This document shows, piece after piece, positions 1-7,293 of a stretch of 42,237 nt of DNA. The notes under the pieces were generated by a model. That model made no database searches. It saw only the letters and a list, made by a program, of their open reading frames with translations, and had not been told where the DNA came from. Origin of the DNA: a bacterium (GTDB taxonomy: Bacteria; Sysuimicrobiota; Sysuimicrobiia; Sysuimicrobiales; Segetimicrobiaceae); contig DATGHU010000003.1 of assembly GCA_035307765.1 (NCBI GenBank), positions 1 through 42,237 of the forward strand, given 5' to 3'. Within the stretch, counting starts at the first letter, position 1; the number at the start of each line of letters is the position of its first letter. The translations under genes and the position numbers were made by a program.

Positions 1-134
1 CCACCGTTGCCCTGACCACCGTTGCCCTGACCACCGTTGCCCTGACCACCGTTGCCCTGACCACCGTTGCCCTGACCACCGTTGCCTTGCCCTCCGTTGC
101 CCTGACCACCGTTGCCTTGCCCTCCGTTGCCCTG
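1..134 (-). repeat. 15-bp tandem repeat encoding QGNGG
   Basis: About nine head-to-tail copies of a 15-base unit (plus strand ccaccgttgccctga, with a cctccgttgccttgc variant) run to the window edge. The unit is a multiple of three and the variants are mostly synonymous, so the array is a coding minisatellite likely to change length by slippage without frameshift. Confidence 0.9.
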
Positions 135-275
135 GGCGCCGTGACCCTCTCCTGAACTTGCGTAAACAATTTCAGCGCCCTTGATACTCAAAAATCCATT
201 GTATGAGAAGAAGAGCGTGGGCAAGGCTAAAACAGCAATTGCACTTGCGATCTTTACAAGCCAAATCCGACTCAT
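1..275 (-). CDS. Secreted QGNGG-repeat protein, partial (C-terminus outside window)
   Basis: The gene reads leftward from ATG at 275-273, with a strong ribosome site AAGGAGG about 8 bases upstream, and runs off the window, so only about 91 residues are seen. Residues 1-40 look like a signal peptide: charged start MSRIWLVK, hydrophobic core AIAVLALP, and a probable signal peptidase site at VYA/SS. The visible mature part is nearly all QGNGG pentapeptides. The N-terminus aligns with the peptide encoded at 11205-11432 and with the broken copy at 41875: R-x-W near the start, an ALP/AMP-like helix end, then V-Y/Q-A. Function is unknown. The low-complexity, uncharged repeat suggests a secreted or surface structural role, which is inference. 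The gene is divergent from the HTH/sigma operon. Confidence is high that it is a real gene and low for any function. Confidence 0.8.
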   Translation of the reverse strand, partial: MSRIWLVKIASAIAVLALPTLFFSYNGFLSIKGAEIVYASSGEGHGAQGNGGQGNGGQGNGGQGNGGQGNGGQGNGGQGNGGQGNGGQGNG

Positions 276-597
276 TTTGCGTTCCTCCTTACGAAAGATA
301 GGCATCTGTACCCATTGGTGCCTTCGACTCTCCCGCTCTCCCGCGTGCTCCACCCCACTTTCCACCCGTCCAGTTGCGGCGTTACCCTAATGTGTGGTTC
401 TATCAGGAGTTCGTTACGCAAGATCCTTCAATCGATATTCAAATTCGTTCTTCCGAATGACCGGTTTCCGATGAGTTCCGTGTAACGAAAACCGAGATTT
501 GGGCACATATTGATGTCGAGGCGGATGCCTGAACAAAGGATGCGAAGTTGCGGTACATACGGGATAACAGAAAGTGAGGGCAAGTAATTGTCTAGAG
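276..597. other. Divergent intergenic region
   Basis: About 320 bases between the leftward secreted-repeat gene and the rightward HTH/sigma operon. It is clearly less GC-rich than its surroundings towards 380-590. It must hold both promoters, but I see no confident -35/-10 pair and no convincing open frame. Confidence 0.5.
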
Positions 598-605
598 AAG
601 GAGGG
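598..605 (+). promoter_or_regulatory. Ribosome binding site fixing a TTG start
   Basis: AAGGAGGG lies 9 bases before TTG at 615. The longer frame opening with TTG at 588 has only a weak site, so the HTH gene most likely starts at 615. Confidence 0.65.
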
Positions 606-614
606 AGAGACTCA

Positions 615-839
615 TTGCCTCAAGCGCAGCGGGACGGTCCTCCGCACCCGATAGTAGAGGAGCTCAAGCGTTTGTGCGAGGAGCGAAAACTGAGCCAATC
701 GTTTCTAGCTATGAGGCTTCAGGTGAGCGCGTCGCATCTTAATCGAGTCATTGGCTGTAGAGCTCAACCGAGCTCTGCGCTCCTCGAGCGCATTACCAAC
801 CTGTTGCGCGCCGAGAACGGGAGGGCCAGAGTCCGTTAG
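615..839 (+). CDS. Small XRE/Cro-type helix-turn-helix regulator
   Basis: A 74-residue protein that is almost entirely one lambda-repressor-like HTH. Residues around 13-65 give helix 1 (IVEELKRLCEERKLSQ), then SQSFLAMRLQVS and the recognition segment SASHLNRVI, then a closing helix LLERITNLL. Single-domain proteins of this size usually bind short operators as dimers. I chose TTG 615 for its AAGGAGGG site; TTG 588 would add nine residues. The gene is the first of an apparent operon with an ECF sigma factor 25 bases downstream, so it may autoregulate the operon or control sigma availability (inference). No effector domain is present, so any signal must act through a partner or by protein level. 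Confidence 0.75.
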   Translation: MPQAQRDGPPHPIVEELKRLCEERKLSQSFLAMRLQVSASHLNRVIGCRAQPSSALLERITNLLRAENGRARVR

Positions 840-864
840 CCCGGCAAGGAGAATACTGGCGGAA

Positions 865-1398
865 GTGAGAGCGCGAGTGGACGCAGAGCAGTTTGCGCGT
901 ATTTACGATACCCACTACTCTCGGGTATTTCGATACCTTCTAGGGCGGACACGCAATCCGCACGATGCCGAAGAGCTCGCCGCTGACGTTTTCGCCACCG
1001 CCCTGGAGTCGCTGGAGCGTGGAGCCGAGCCTCGACAGATCGGCAGCTGGATTGTAGGGATCGCGGATCACCTGGCGTCGCGGTTCTTCCGGGAACGGAT
1101 GACAGAGGTCGAACACGCCGAGACGTCGCTCGGCGAAGAGGAGGATCCCGAGGAACTTGCGCTCGGTCAATTGGACAGCCAGGCGCTCTGGCAGTGCTTC
1201 GATACCCTGAGTCCGGAGTACCGGCGAATCCTGCTCCTGCGGGTCGTGGCCGGGTTGAGTGCGCGAGAGGTCGCGGAAAGCATGCGCAAAACCGAAGGGG
1301 CGATTCGAGTGCTGCAGTTCCGGGCACTGAAAGCACTTCGGAAGAGCTGGATGGAGGCGGAGCGGGACGATGGACGATCACGAACAACGCGCCCATGA
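865..1398 (+). CDS. ECF-family RNA polymerase sigma factor
   Basis: About 177 residues from GTG 865. Region 2 spans roughly residues 5-70: FARIYDTHYSRVFRYLLGR, then the acidic DAEELAADVFATALE segment that contacts core polymerase and the -10. Region 4 is at about 110-165: LSPEYRRILLLRVVAGLSA, then an HTH ending in ALKALRKSW. A short acidic linker (GEEEDPEEL) joins them. No sigma region 1 or 3 is present, as expected for ECF sigmas. The ribosome site AAGGAG (846-851) is rather far from GTG 865, so the exact start is uncertain. The stop overlaps the next gene by 29 bases, the usual coupling of an ECF sigma to its anti-sigma. The target promoter is unknown; the secreted protein gene at 2038 is the nearest candidate. 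Confidence 0.88.
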   Translation: MRARVDAEQFARIYDTHYSRVFRYLLGRTRNPHDAEELAADVFATALESLERGAEPRQIGSWIVGIADHLASRFFRERMTEVEHAETSLGEEEDPEELALGQLDSQALWQCFDTLSPEYRRILLLRVVAGLSAREVAESMRKTEGAIRVLQFRALKALRKSWMEAERDDGRSRTTRP

Positions 1399-1993
1399 AA
1401 GGCATTTAGAGCTTTTGTTAAAGAAGTTGCTCGGAGAAGTCACCGACGAGCAATTCGAGACGTCCGGCGCAGACGCCGAGTCACTTGAGGTGCTCGAGCT
1501 GCGGGATACAGCTCGGCGGTTGCGGGCGGCTGTTCAGTGGGTGCCGCTCCCGGCAGGACGAAACGCTGTGCGGAGAGCTCTTCTAACCACGGTGCAGCGA
1601 GACCGCCGGGGTCCCGCTCCTCTTCGCCAAACACGCGGATGGCAGGTGTGGGTGGGAGTCGCTGCGGCGGTGGTATTGGGGATGTGGGGGATCGGGGCTG
1701 GTCTGACGTGGGGCGGGCGTTCCCCCGCAAGCCCGTGGTACGGCGCACGGGTGGCGCTTGAAGAGCTCGAAGTGGCGCTGATCCCGGATCGGCTGGACAA
1801 GGGGGAGATGTTGCTCAAGACCACGCGGGCGAGAATCGCGGAAGTGCAAGCGATGGCGGAGGCGGGAGATTCACTGGGGCTGCGCCGTGCCGCCAACGCC
1901 CTGGACAGTGAAGCCGGGTGGCTGCACGCGATCATGACCACCCTTTCCGCGACGGACCGAGACCGTTTCACGCGGGATCTCAAGCACATTTGA
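1370..1993 (+). CDS. DUF5667-like membrane protein, putative anti-sigma factor
   Basis: 207 residues. The N-terminal ~95 residues are cytosolic and charged, beginning with helix ERHLELLLKKLLGEVTDEQF. One transmembrane helix lies at about 100-122 (VWVGVAAAVVLGMWGIGAGL). The external C-terminal half is helical (LEELEVALIPDRLDKGEMLL, then ARIAEVQAMAEAGD), resembling the DUF5667 domain often found beside ECF sigmas. No zinc HxxxCxxC anti-sigma motif is visible, so this is not a classical ZAS protein. Overlap with the sigma gene and single-pass topology support a role in holding the sigma at the membrane and releasing it on an envelope signal. Architecture and context are seen; the anti-sigma function is inferred. 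Confidence 0.7.
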   Translation: MDDHEQRAHERHLELLLKKLLGEVTDEQFETSGADAESLEVLELRDTARRLRAAVQWVPLPAGRNAVRRALLTTVQRDRRGPAPLRQTRGWQVWVGVAAAVVLGMWGIGAGLTWGGRSPASPWYGARVALEELEVALIPDRLDKGEMLLKTTRARIAEVQAMAEAGDSLGLRRAANALDSEAGWLHAIMTTLSATDRDRFTRDLKHI

Positions 1994-2037
1994 TGCCCGG
2001 TCGCCTGCCGAACATGGCAAGGCTAGGAGGAACAGGG

Positions 2038-2793
2038 ATGCGTTGGATGCTGGGCTTGGTGTGGGTTTCGGTGTTGGTCCTTAGCGGGGTTGCCCCCGGA
2101 TGGACGGCTCAACCAGACTACTCGCTCAATTATCAGTTTTCTGAGGTGCAGCCTCCGGCAAGTCCGGGTGCCATAACGCAAAACGCCGGGAGTGTGGGGG
2201 GACTGCATTCCGTCCTTTCGCTGACCGGTAGCGTCCTGCCTGGGTGTTCAGGGGGCGCCGGGTGTGGATCTTTTGCCGTGTCAGTCGCGGGACTTGGGAC
2301 TTCGCCGAGCGGACAGTTTGGGCAGTTGCGAGGGACGTTTGCCTGTGGCAGCGGTGAGTGCGCCATGACGCTCACCGGCGGCACCGGGGTTTTTAGCAAA
2401 GTGGATGCCAGTGAATTTACTTTGAGTTCCACGGGTCGCTCCAATGGGTTGCTGAGCACGTCGATCATCAACCACGGCGCTTGGGTGTCAACAGTCGCGC
2501 GGGCAGCAGCGGTGCTCAAGGCGGAGGGGCAACTTCCGGCCGGGCTTACGGTGGGGGATCTTGTGAGCCAGGCTGCTCAAAATGAGAAGGAATTGCAGCA
2601 AACGTCTCAACAGCAGGGTCAAAGCGGAGGCAGCAAAGGTAATGGGAAGGGCAATTCTGGCCCCGGCAACGGGAGCGGGAGTGGCAACGGGAGCGGGAGT
2701 GGCAACGGGAACGGGAGTGGCAACGGGAATGGGAGTGGCAACGGGAACGGGAGTGGCAACGGGAACGGGGGTGGCGGAGGTCGAGGGCATTAA
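2038..2793 (+). CDS. Secreted NHGAWVS-motif protein with Gly/Asn/Ser-rich tail
   Basis: 251 residues from ATG 2038, with TAGGAGG 8-14 bases upstream. A signal peptide covers residues 1-24, probably cut after GWTA. The middle (about 25-180) is rich in small and beta-forming residues and carries two cysteine pairs (GCSGGAGCG and CGSGEC). It ends with NHGAWVSTVARAA followed by a short helix. The last ~55 residues are GNGSGS/GNG repeats. The product at 6515-7228 shares the layout: signal peptide, a Cys-containing middle, NHGAWVSSV and a GNGGG tail. It lies 44 bases after the anti-sigma-like gene in the same direction, so it is probably co-transcribed and a target or sensor of that sigma system. 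No enzymatic motif is visible; a surface or matrix role is a guess. Confidence 0.75.
   Translation: MRWMLGLVWVSVLVLSGVAPGWTAQPDYSLNYQFSEVQPPASPGAITQNAGSVGGLHSVLSLTGSVLPGCSGGAGCGSFAVSVAGLGTSPSGQFGQLRGTFACGSGECAMTLTGGTGVFSKVDASEFTLSSTGRSNGLLSTSIINHGAWVSTVARAAAVLKAEGQLPAGLTVGDLVSQAAQNEKELQQTSQQQGQSGGSKGNGKGNSGPGNGSGSGNGSGSGNGNGSGNGNGSGNGNGSGNGNGGGGGRGH
2665..2775 (+). repeat. Coding repeat, GNGSGS / GNG units
   Basis: Imperfect 12- and 18-base repeats of ggcaacgggagcgggagt type encode the Gly-Asn-Ser tail of the secreted protein. All unit lengths are multiples of three. Confidence 0.85.
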
Positions 2794-2896
2794 TTGAAGT
2801 CTTCCGCGTTAGTCGCTGCCCCGACATATATAAGCGGAGATCGGCGCGCCGACCCGAACGGGCCGGCGTCATGGCGTCTAAATTAAGTCCGGGCTC

Positions 2897-3736
2897 TCAG
2901 TCGAAAGCGAGGGACGTCGAGAGCTCCCGGTTCGCGTCGATCTGCGCCTTCAGGTCCGCGATCTTCTGCTCCGCGGTGGCAATGGCATCGGCGCCAGCGA
3001 TGAAGCGGCTCGGAGGCGGCTCCTGGCTCGCAATCGTGATGAGCGCGCGCGCGAGCTTCGCAGGGTCCCCGGATTGCTGGCCGTTCTGGGCTTTCCAGTA
3101 CTCGACGAGGGGCCCTCTGCGTTCGTCGTAGTCGGCGATGGACGGCTCGGCATAGTTCGTCGATTGCTGCGTGAGGAGTTCCGTGCGGAAGAATCCCGGA
3201 TTGACGATCGTCGTATTGATGCCAAACGGTGCGACCTCGGCATGCAGCGACTCCATCCACCCCTCAAGGCCGAACTTCGACGCGGCGTAAGCCGTCACGA
3301 AGTCGTAACCGGCGGCGAGGCCCGCTGCCGAAGAGATCGAGATGATGTGCCCCGAGCGCTGCTTGCGCATCACCGGAAGGACCGCGCGCGTGACGTTCAT
3401 CGGGCCAATGAGGCTCGTCGCCAATTGCCGATCGAACTGCTCCGGCGTCAACTCCTCGAAGTAGCCGGCGTAGAAGCTCGCCGCGTTGTTTACCAGCACG
3501 TCGATGCGACCAAACCGGTCGACTGCGGCCTTTACAGCCGTTTTGGCATCGGCACGGCTCGTGACGTCTAGCTTGACGGGCAACAAGTCGTTCGACTGTC
3601 CCAGGGCCTTCGATACGAGGGCGGTGTCCCGGCCAGTGGCCACGACGGCATACCCGACCGCCAGGGCCGCCTTGGCGAAATCGGCACCCATGCCCCGGCT
3701 CGCTCCGGTGATGAACCAGACCTTCTTGTTATTCAC
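2897..3736 (-). CDS. Short-chain dehydrogenase/reductase (SDR)
   Basis: 279 residues from GTG 3736. Classical SDR signatures are in order: cofactor loop TGASRGMG (10-17), D57 in the LDVTS strand, NNAA (83-86), catalytic Ser near 135-136, and YAASK with Tyr150 and Lys154. Arg after the second strand (ATGRD) suggests NADP(H). The C-terminal third is longer than in minimal SDRs, as in the broad DltE/retinol-dehydrogenase-like group whose substrates vary. The start overlaps the stop of the upstream F420-reductase-like gene by four bases (GTGA), so the two are translationally coupled. With the aldo-keto reductase remnant upstream, this was once a three-oxidoreductase operon. Substrate is unknown. 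Confidence 0.88.
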   Translation of the reverse strand: MNNKKVWFITGASRGMGADFAKAALAVGYAVVATGRDTALVSKALGQSNDLLPVKLDVTSRADAKTAVKAAVDRFGRIDVLVNNAASFYAGYFEELTPEQFDRQLATSLIGPMNVTRAVLPVMRKQRSGHIISISSAAGLAAGYDFVTAYAASKFGLEGWMESLHAEVAPFGINTTIVNPGFFRTELLTQQSTNYAEPSIADYDERRGPLVEYWKAQNGQQSGDPAKLARALITIASQEPPPSRFIAGADAIATAEQKIADLKAQIDANRELSTSLAFD

Positions 3737-4407
3737 GACATCTCCATCCTCTCTGAGGCGCGAGACTTGAAACGCTCGATGCGGTACGCGATCTCGGGTC
3801 CGTTGTCCCCCTCGTACGCGAGTTGCGCCATCGCCAGGGCGAACGGCTCCAGGTATCTCGCGATTCGCAGCGATCCAGCATCCACGGGTTCAAAGCCGAC
3901 GTCACGAATCAACGTCGCTGCGATGTCTTTCGCGGCCTGGTCATTGCCGCAGTACATGAGGCTCGGCCGGCGCCGCGTCCGTCGCTTTGCGGCGAACACG
4001 CCGAACAAGACCTCACTCGGGACGGTGCTGAACGCCGACACGACGTGGGCTTTTCGAACCTTCCGGGCCAACACCTCCGCACCTGATGACGTGCGAGTGA
4101 CGGCCAGCCCGGTGTCGTCCGCGTTCATCGGGAGCGAGCAGCTGACGATCACTTTGCCGGAGAGATCGCCGGCCCGCTTCAACACGTCGTTGACCCGCGA
4201 CCAATGCACGGCCAGCAACAGTAAGTCAGCGTCGCTGGCGGCGTCAGCCGGCGTCCCGGCGCGTGCATTTCCTTGTGCTTCGCGCGCTAGCCGTTTCAGC
4301 TTTCGCCCGCTCCGAGCGTAGCTGAATACGACGTCATGTCCGGCGCGCGCGAAGATCGTTCCGAGCTTGCCGCCCATCAACCCCGAACCAAGGATGCCAA
4401 TGCGCAT
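3733..4407 (-). CDS. NADPH-dependent F420-reductase-like protein
   Basis: About 224 residues. It starts MRIGILGSGLMGGKLG, the Rossmann GxGxxG loop at the extreme N-terminus, followed by a strand ending VVFSYARSGRK whose Ser/Arg favour NADPH. The second half has the LLLLAVHWSRVNDVL and GKVIVSCSLP segments typical of the F420_oxidored (pfam03807) group, then a helical C-terminus. I prefer ATG 4407, because the Rossmann strand then begins at residue 2; TTG 4413 would add two residues and overlap the preceding stop. Many members of this family do not use F420 at all, so the name describes fold, not cofactor. It is coupled to the SDR downstream and to the truncated aldo-keto reductase upstream. 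Confidence 0.8.
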   Translation of the reverse strand: MRIGILGSGLMGGKLGTIFARAGHDVVFSYARSGRKLKRLAREAQGNARAGTPADAASDADLLLLAVHWSRVNDVLKRAGDLSGKVIVSCSLPMNADDTGLAVTRTSSGAEVLARKVRKAHVVSAFSTVPSEVLFGVFAAKRRTRRRPSLMYCGNDQAAKDIAATLIRDVGFEPVDAGSLRIARYLEPFALAMAQLAYEGDNGPEIAYRIERFKSRASERMEMS

Positions 4408-4409
4408 CT

Positions 4410-4546
4410 TCAACCTGCCCGTTCAACGATCTGCATCTGCATTTCATTCATGCGGCCGCCGTGAACCTTGAGTTTGGAGAACTCGGCTTCGAGGTCGCTC
4501 AGATCCTCAGGCGTCAGCTGAACGTCGAGCGCACTCTCATCAACTG
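4410..4546 (-). pseudogene. Aldo/keto reductase 3' remnant cut by IS1380 element
   Basis: About 45 codons remain, reading VDESALDVQLTPEDLSDLE and ending HGGRMNEMQMQIVERAG. This is the usual C-terminal end of an aldo/keto reductase (the '-ALDV-LTPEDL-' helix and tail). The frame is open right up to the left end of the IS element at 4547, where AKR similarity stops. On the other side of the element (6186 onward) I find no AKR sequence in any frame, so the rest of the gene was deleted or moved rather than simply split. The stop overlaps the following oxidoreductase start, showing it belonged to that operon. Confidence 0.7.
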
Positions 4547-4562
4547 GGATTTCCGGTTTGGC
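4547..4562 (+). repeat. IS1380 left terminal inverted repeat
   Basis: GGATTTCCGGTTTGGC; matches the reverse complement of the right end at 15 of 16 positions. Confidence 0.8.
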
Positions 4563-4753
4563 ACTTGCATTCCTTCGTCGGTGGAACCCGGTTCGTTCTT
4601 TGCCACCGGAGCCCTCTCCGGCGGTCCCACGAAAGCCGGTTTGTGCTATCCTGAGACCCTCCACACTCGGCACAGCCGCACTGACGGCCGATTTACCGGT
4701 CACCACTCCGACCTCCGGTCCTGGCCGTTCGATTGGTAGCAACAAAGGCGCTG

Positions 4754-6082
4754 CTATCCCGCCGGCACCGACAGTGTCGTAAGCCGCTGCACGATCGCCC
4801 CGAACAGTCGTCGCGTGAGGTGCCCTTCCGCCAGCAGCAGCCAGTAGTATCGGGCGTGTTTCACGAGCCGGCCACCCGTCTGCATCAGCCGCTGCTGCAG
4901 ACTCGTCAGCGACCAACTGTCGATCCGCTTCAGCAACCCGAGCCGCCGCCAGAGGTTCCCCAGATTGTACGCAATGATGCTCAGCCACAACCGCACCTCA
5001 TTCGCCCGGAACCGGTGGCAACTCAATCGCGTCATCTTCACTGCCTGTTTGCCCTCCTTGATCCACTGCTCCGCCGTCCCGCGTTTATTGTGGAACCGCA
5101 CCACCGCCCGGCTGTCTGTCGCCAAGGTCGTCACGATGAAGCCCACTCGAGGAAACAGTTCCCCGCAGTGGAACTCGATCTTCGCCACTACGCGCCGCGC
5201 GATCTTCCAACTAGCGGCCTGGTACCGAAAGCTCGTGAACCGCACCACCGGCTTGTGACTGGGGCGCCCGACCGGCCGCGTGAGCAGTTCCGCGATGGCC
5301 CGCTCCAAGATGTCGTTGGAGGAGATGCGGATGGCGTACGTTGCGTTCCGCGTCTCCAGGGCTTCGTAGAGCTCCGGCTTGGCAAAACCGGCATCGGCCC
5401 GGACGACTACGTCCTTGCCCGGCCGCTGCTGCCGCTCGAGCTCGGGCAGCAGCACCTGGTCCCACTCCTCGGCGCTGTGGACGTTGCCCGGTCGCAGCTT
5501 TGCCGCCAGACAGTCGCCCTCCCGATTGAACAGCAGCAGCGGATGGTAGCAGGTCGACGCAAAGTGCCCGTTGTAGGCGCTCTGCTCCTGCTGGCCGTAA
5601 ACAGGGATCTCCGTACTATCGAGATCGAGCACCACCCGCTGCGGGGTGTCCACGGGGTCTACCCGTGCGATCAGCTCCCGATTGAGCGCGGCCAGCCCGG
5701 CCAGATTCTCATCTTGGGTCAACAACTCCGTCTCGAAGGAGTGCGCCCGGGACGTTAGGGCGGCCCCGCGCTCCCAACGCTGCTCCGACCCGATCAGCCG
5801 GAAGGTCGGATCCCGGGAGAGGCGTTCAGCATCATTCACGTCCTCGTACCCCGCCAATCGGCGGGAGACCGATTGCCGGACCAGGTCAGCGAGCGGGAAC
5901 TGGGTGTTCGAGCCTCGCGGATCGGTCAAGTGCTGTGTGATGAGGGTGCTGAAGCCCAACCGCTCGTCCAGTTCGCGGACGAGGATCAGGCCACCATCGG
6001 AGGTGACCCGCGACCCCTGGAACTCGATCTTCAACGCGGTGTTGAACGAGAGCTGAAAGGGCTGGTGTTGGGCTTCACCCAT
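4754..6082 (-). CDS. IS1380-family DDE transposase
   Basis: 442 residues from ATG 6082 (GGAGAGG about 10 bases upstream); an in-frame start at 6106 would add eight residues outside the conserved part. The N-terminal region reads SRVTSDGGLILVRELDERLG, typical of the family. The catalytic triad is visible: Asp in VVLDLDSTEIPVYG, Asp in VVVRADAGFAKPEL, and Glu in RGTAEQWIKEGK. The C-terminus has the usual RFRANEVRLWLSIIAYNLG helix. Length is full and there is no frameshift, so the element may still be active. The coding strand runs away from the right inverted repeat, the normal arrangement. Confidence 0.93.
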   Translation of the reverse strand: MGEAQHQPFQLSFNTALKIEFQGSRVTSDGGLILVRELDERLGFSTLITQHLTDPRGSNTQFPLADLVRQSVSRRLAGYEDVNDAERLSRDPTFRLIGSEQRWERGAALTSRAHSFETELLTQDENLAGLAALNRELIARVDPVDTPQRVVLDLDSTEIPVYGQQEQSAYNGHFASTCYHPLLLFNREGDCLAAKLRPGNVHSAEEWDQVLLPELERQQRPGKDVVVRADAGFAKPELYEALETRNATYAIRISSNDILERAIAELLTRPVGRPSHKPVVRFTSFRYQAASWKIARRVVAKIEFHCGELFPRVGFIVTTLATDSRAVVRFHNKRGTAEQWIKEGKQAVKMTRLSCHRFRANEVRLWLSIIAYNLGNLWRRLGLLKRIDSWSLTSLQQRLMQTGGRLVKHARYYWLLLAEGHLTRRLFGAIVQRLTTLSVPAG

Positions 6083-6169
6083 TGGGTATGCACCTCTCCA
6101 GCGCAAGCATCGCGCTCAAACCCGTATCAATAAAGACATTCGACGTGTCCGCGAGGTTCTCAGTGCGCA

Positions 6170-6185
6170 GCCAAATCGGAAATCC
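6170..6185 (-). repeat. IS1380 right terminal inverted repeat
   Basis: Read on the minus strand this is GGATTTCCGATTTGGC, one mismatch from the left end. Confidence 0.8.
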
Positions 6186-6514
6186 GGGTTAATACAGAGG
6201 GTCGCTGCCTTGCCGAAGATGTTTGTTAGCGTGACGCTACAGACGATCTGCCGGGCGGGATTGTCGAAAAAGGAAGCCGATAAGCCACAATGCGTCGCGA
6301 CGACGTTCTGCGGAAGAGAGTATCTCCTCTGGGCGCCTCCTGACGCAAGAGGTGGTGGCAGTATGACGACCTATTTTCTTCCCATCCATAGAGCTTTCTC
6401 AGAAGATTGTTCGTCGCAAAATCATCCAAACGAATGAGCCTTGAGCCATGCACTCGGGGTATTTACATCTTGAAGGTTTTGTTTATCGTTCGACTTGGAT
6501 GACGGAGGGGTTCC
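6186..6514. other. Intergenic flank of the IS element
   Basis: About 330 bases of lower GC between the IS right end and the secreted-protein gene. Short frames on both strands show no recognisable product or good ribosome site. It must contain the promoter for the gene at 6515; TTGAAG at 6469-6474 is a possible -35, but I see no matching -10. Confidence 0.45.
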
Positions 6515-7228
6515 ATGCGACAGCTTCTGGTAATCGCCACATTGGTTTTGAGCCTCGCAGGTCCTAGTCTGGCGGTCTCAAATGCGGCTTTGCCCTACGA
6601 TCTTAAACTATCCGGGCCACTCGGACTGCTCCCGGGAAAAGCGCACGTGCTGTCGGGTAGCTCATTCGGTGGGGTCCCGGTCACGGGGACCATCACCGGG
6701 ACTTCTACCGCGGGTTCGTTCAACCTGTATACAGACGGGAAGCTATTTGCCTCAGGCACGTATTCATGTGCCTCCGCATGCACCTTCACTGGAACGATAG
6801 CAGGGAAGAGCGTTAGCGGCATGAGCCTCACTTCGTCTACGTCGTCGTTGCATCACTCATCTTTGACGGTCACTGGACTCGCCACCGCAAGTGCGTTTTC
6901 GAACCATGGGGCGTGGGTTTCTTCTGTCTCCCACTGGGCGAACGCAAATCTGCCTGCCGTCCAGCGGGGTCGGGTGGTCTCCGGCGCGGCCAAGATTGAA
7001 GGGCCTCTTGCTTCTGGAAAAACTGATCCAGCTCATGGGCGGAGTCAAGCCAAGGGGCAGGACGAGGACAAGGGGAAAACCAACGACAGTGACAACGCCA
7101 TCGGGAACACGAACGGCGGCAGCGACGACGATGGACATGGAAACCACGGGGGTAGCGGAAACAGCGGAGGTAACGGGAACGGCGGGGGTAACGGGAACGG
7201 CGGGGGGAGCGATCACGGCAAGCCGTAG
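6515..7228 (+). CDS. Secreted NHGAWVS-motif protein with Gly/Asn-rich tail (paralogue)
   Basis: 237 residues from ATG 6515, with CGGAGGGG 5-12 bases before it. The signal peptide covers about residues 1-21 (LLVIATLVLSLAGPSLAVS). The middle is Ser/Thr/Gly-rich and beta-like with one Cys pair (CASAC). It is followed by SNHGAWVSSVSHWANAN, shared with the protein at 2038-2793, a charged linker (KGQDEDKGKTNDSDNA), and a tail of NGGG/GNGGG units. Same layout, different tail chemistry: low-complexity tails seem to evolve fast while the NHGAWVS segment is held. No enzymatic motif is visible. A strong terminator follows, so it is probably a single-gene unit. Being next to an IS element, it may lie on exchanged DNA. 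Confidence 0.72.
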   Translation: MRQLLVIATLVLSLAGPSLAVSNAALPYDLKLSGPLGLLPGKAHVLSGSSFGGVPVTGTITGTSTAGSFNLYTDGKLFASGTYSCASACTFTGTIAGKSVSGMSLTSSTSSLHHSSLTVTGLATASAFSNHGAWVSSVSHWANANLPAVQRGRVVSGAAKIEGPLASGKTDPAHGRSQAKGQDEDKGKTNDSDNAIGNTNGGSDDDGHGNHGGSGNSGGNGNGGGNGNGGGSDHGKP

Positions 7229-7253
7229 GGATCGGAACATTTCGAGTACGGGA

Positions 7254-7293
7254 AGAGGGGATAGGAGGAGGGGTCCTATCTCCTCTTACTTTT
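7254..7293 (+). terminator. Rho-independent terminator
   Basis: A 13-bp stem (7254-7266 with 7274-7286, one G-U pair) and 7-base loop are followed by a T-rich tract tacttttgg. It lies 26 bases after the stop of the secreted-protein gene. Confidence 0.85.

Larger units (their letters stand above)
4547..6185 (-). mobile_element. IS1380-family insertion sequence
   Basis: About 1.64 kb, a normal size for the family. It is bounded by near-perfect inverted repeats (4547-4562 and 6170-6185) and holds one transposase gene on the minus strand. The left end falls exactly where the aldo-keto reductase remnant loses its reading frame. No 4-5 bp target duplication is visible (left flank caactg, right flank gggtta), and the missing half of the target gene is absent on the right, so a deletion or recombination probably followed insertion. 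One or two bases beyond each end may also belong to the element. Confidence 0.85.

Noticed and set aside
1-134. CRISPR-like repeat array
   Set aside because: Units are contiguous 15-mers with no spacers, and they translate in frame as QGNGG after a signal peptide.
2851-2862. Palindrome tcggcgcgccga between convergent genes as a terminator
   Set aside because: No loop and no T-run on either strand; probably chance in GC-rich DNA.
4733-5758. 341-codon open frame on the plus strand
   Set aside because: It is antisense to the IS1380 transposase, which has all catalytic residues; the plus frame has no known domain and reflects GC-rich third positions.
6210-6437. 75-codon plus-strand frame beside the IS element
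   Set aside because: No ribosome site, no recognisable domain, and an equally long frame exists on the opposite strand.
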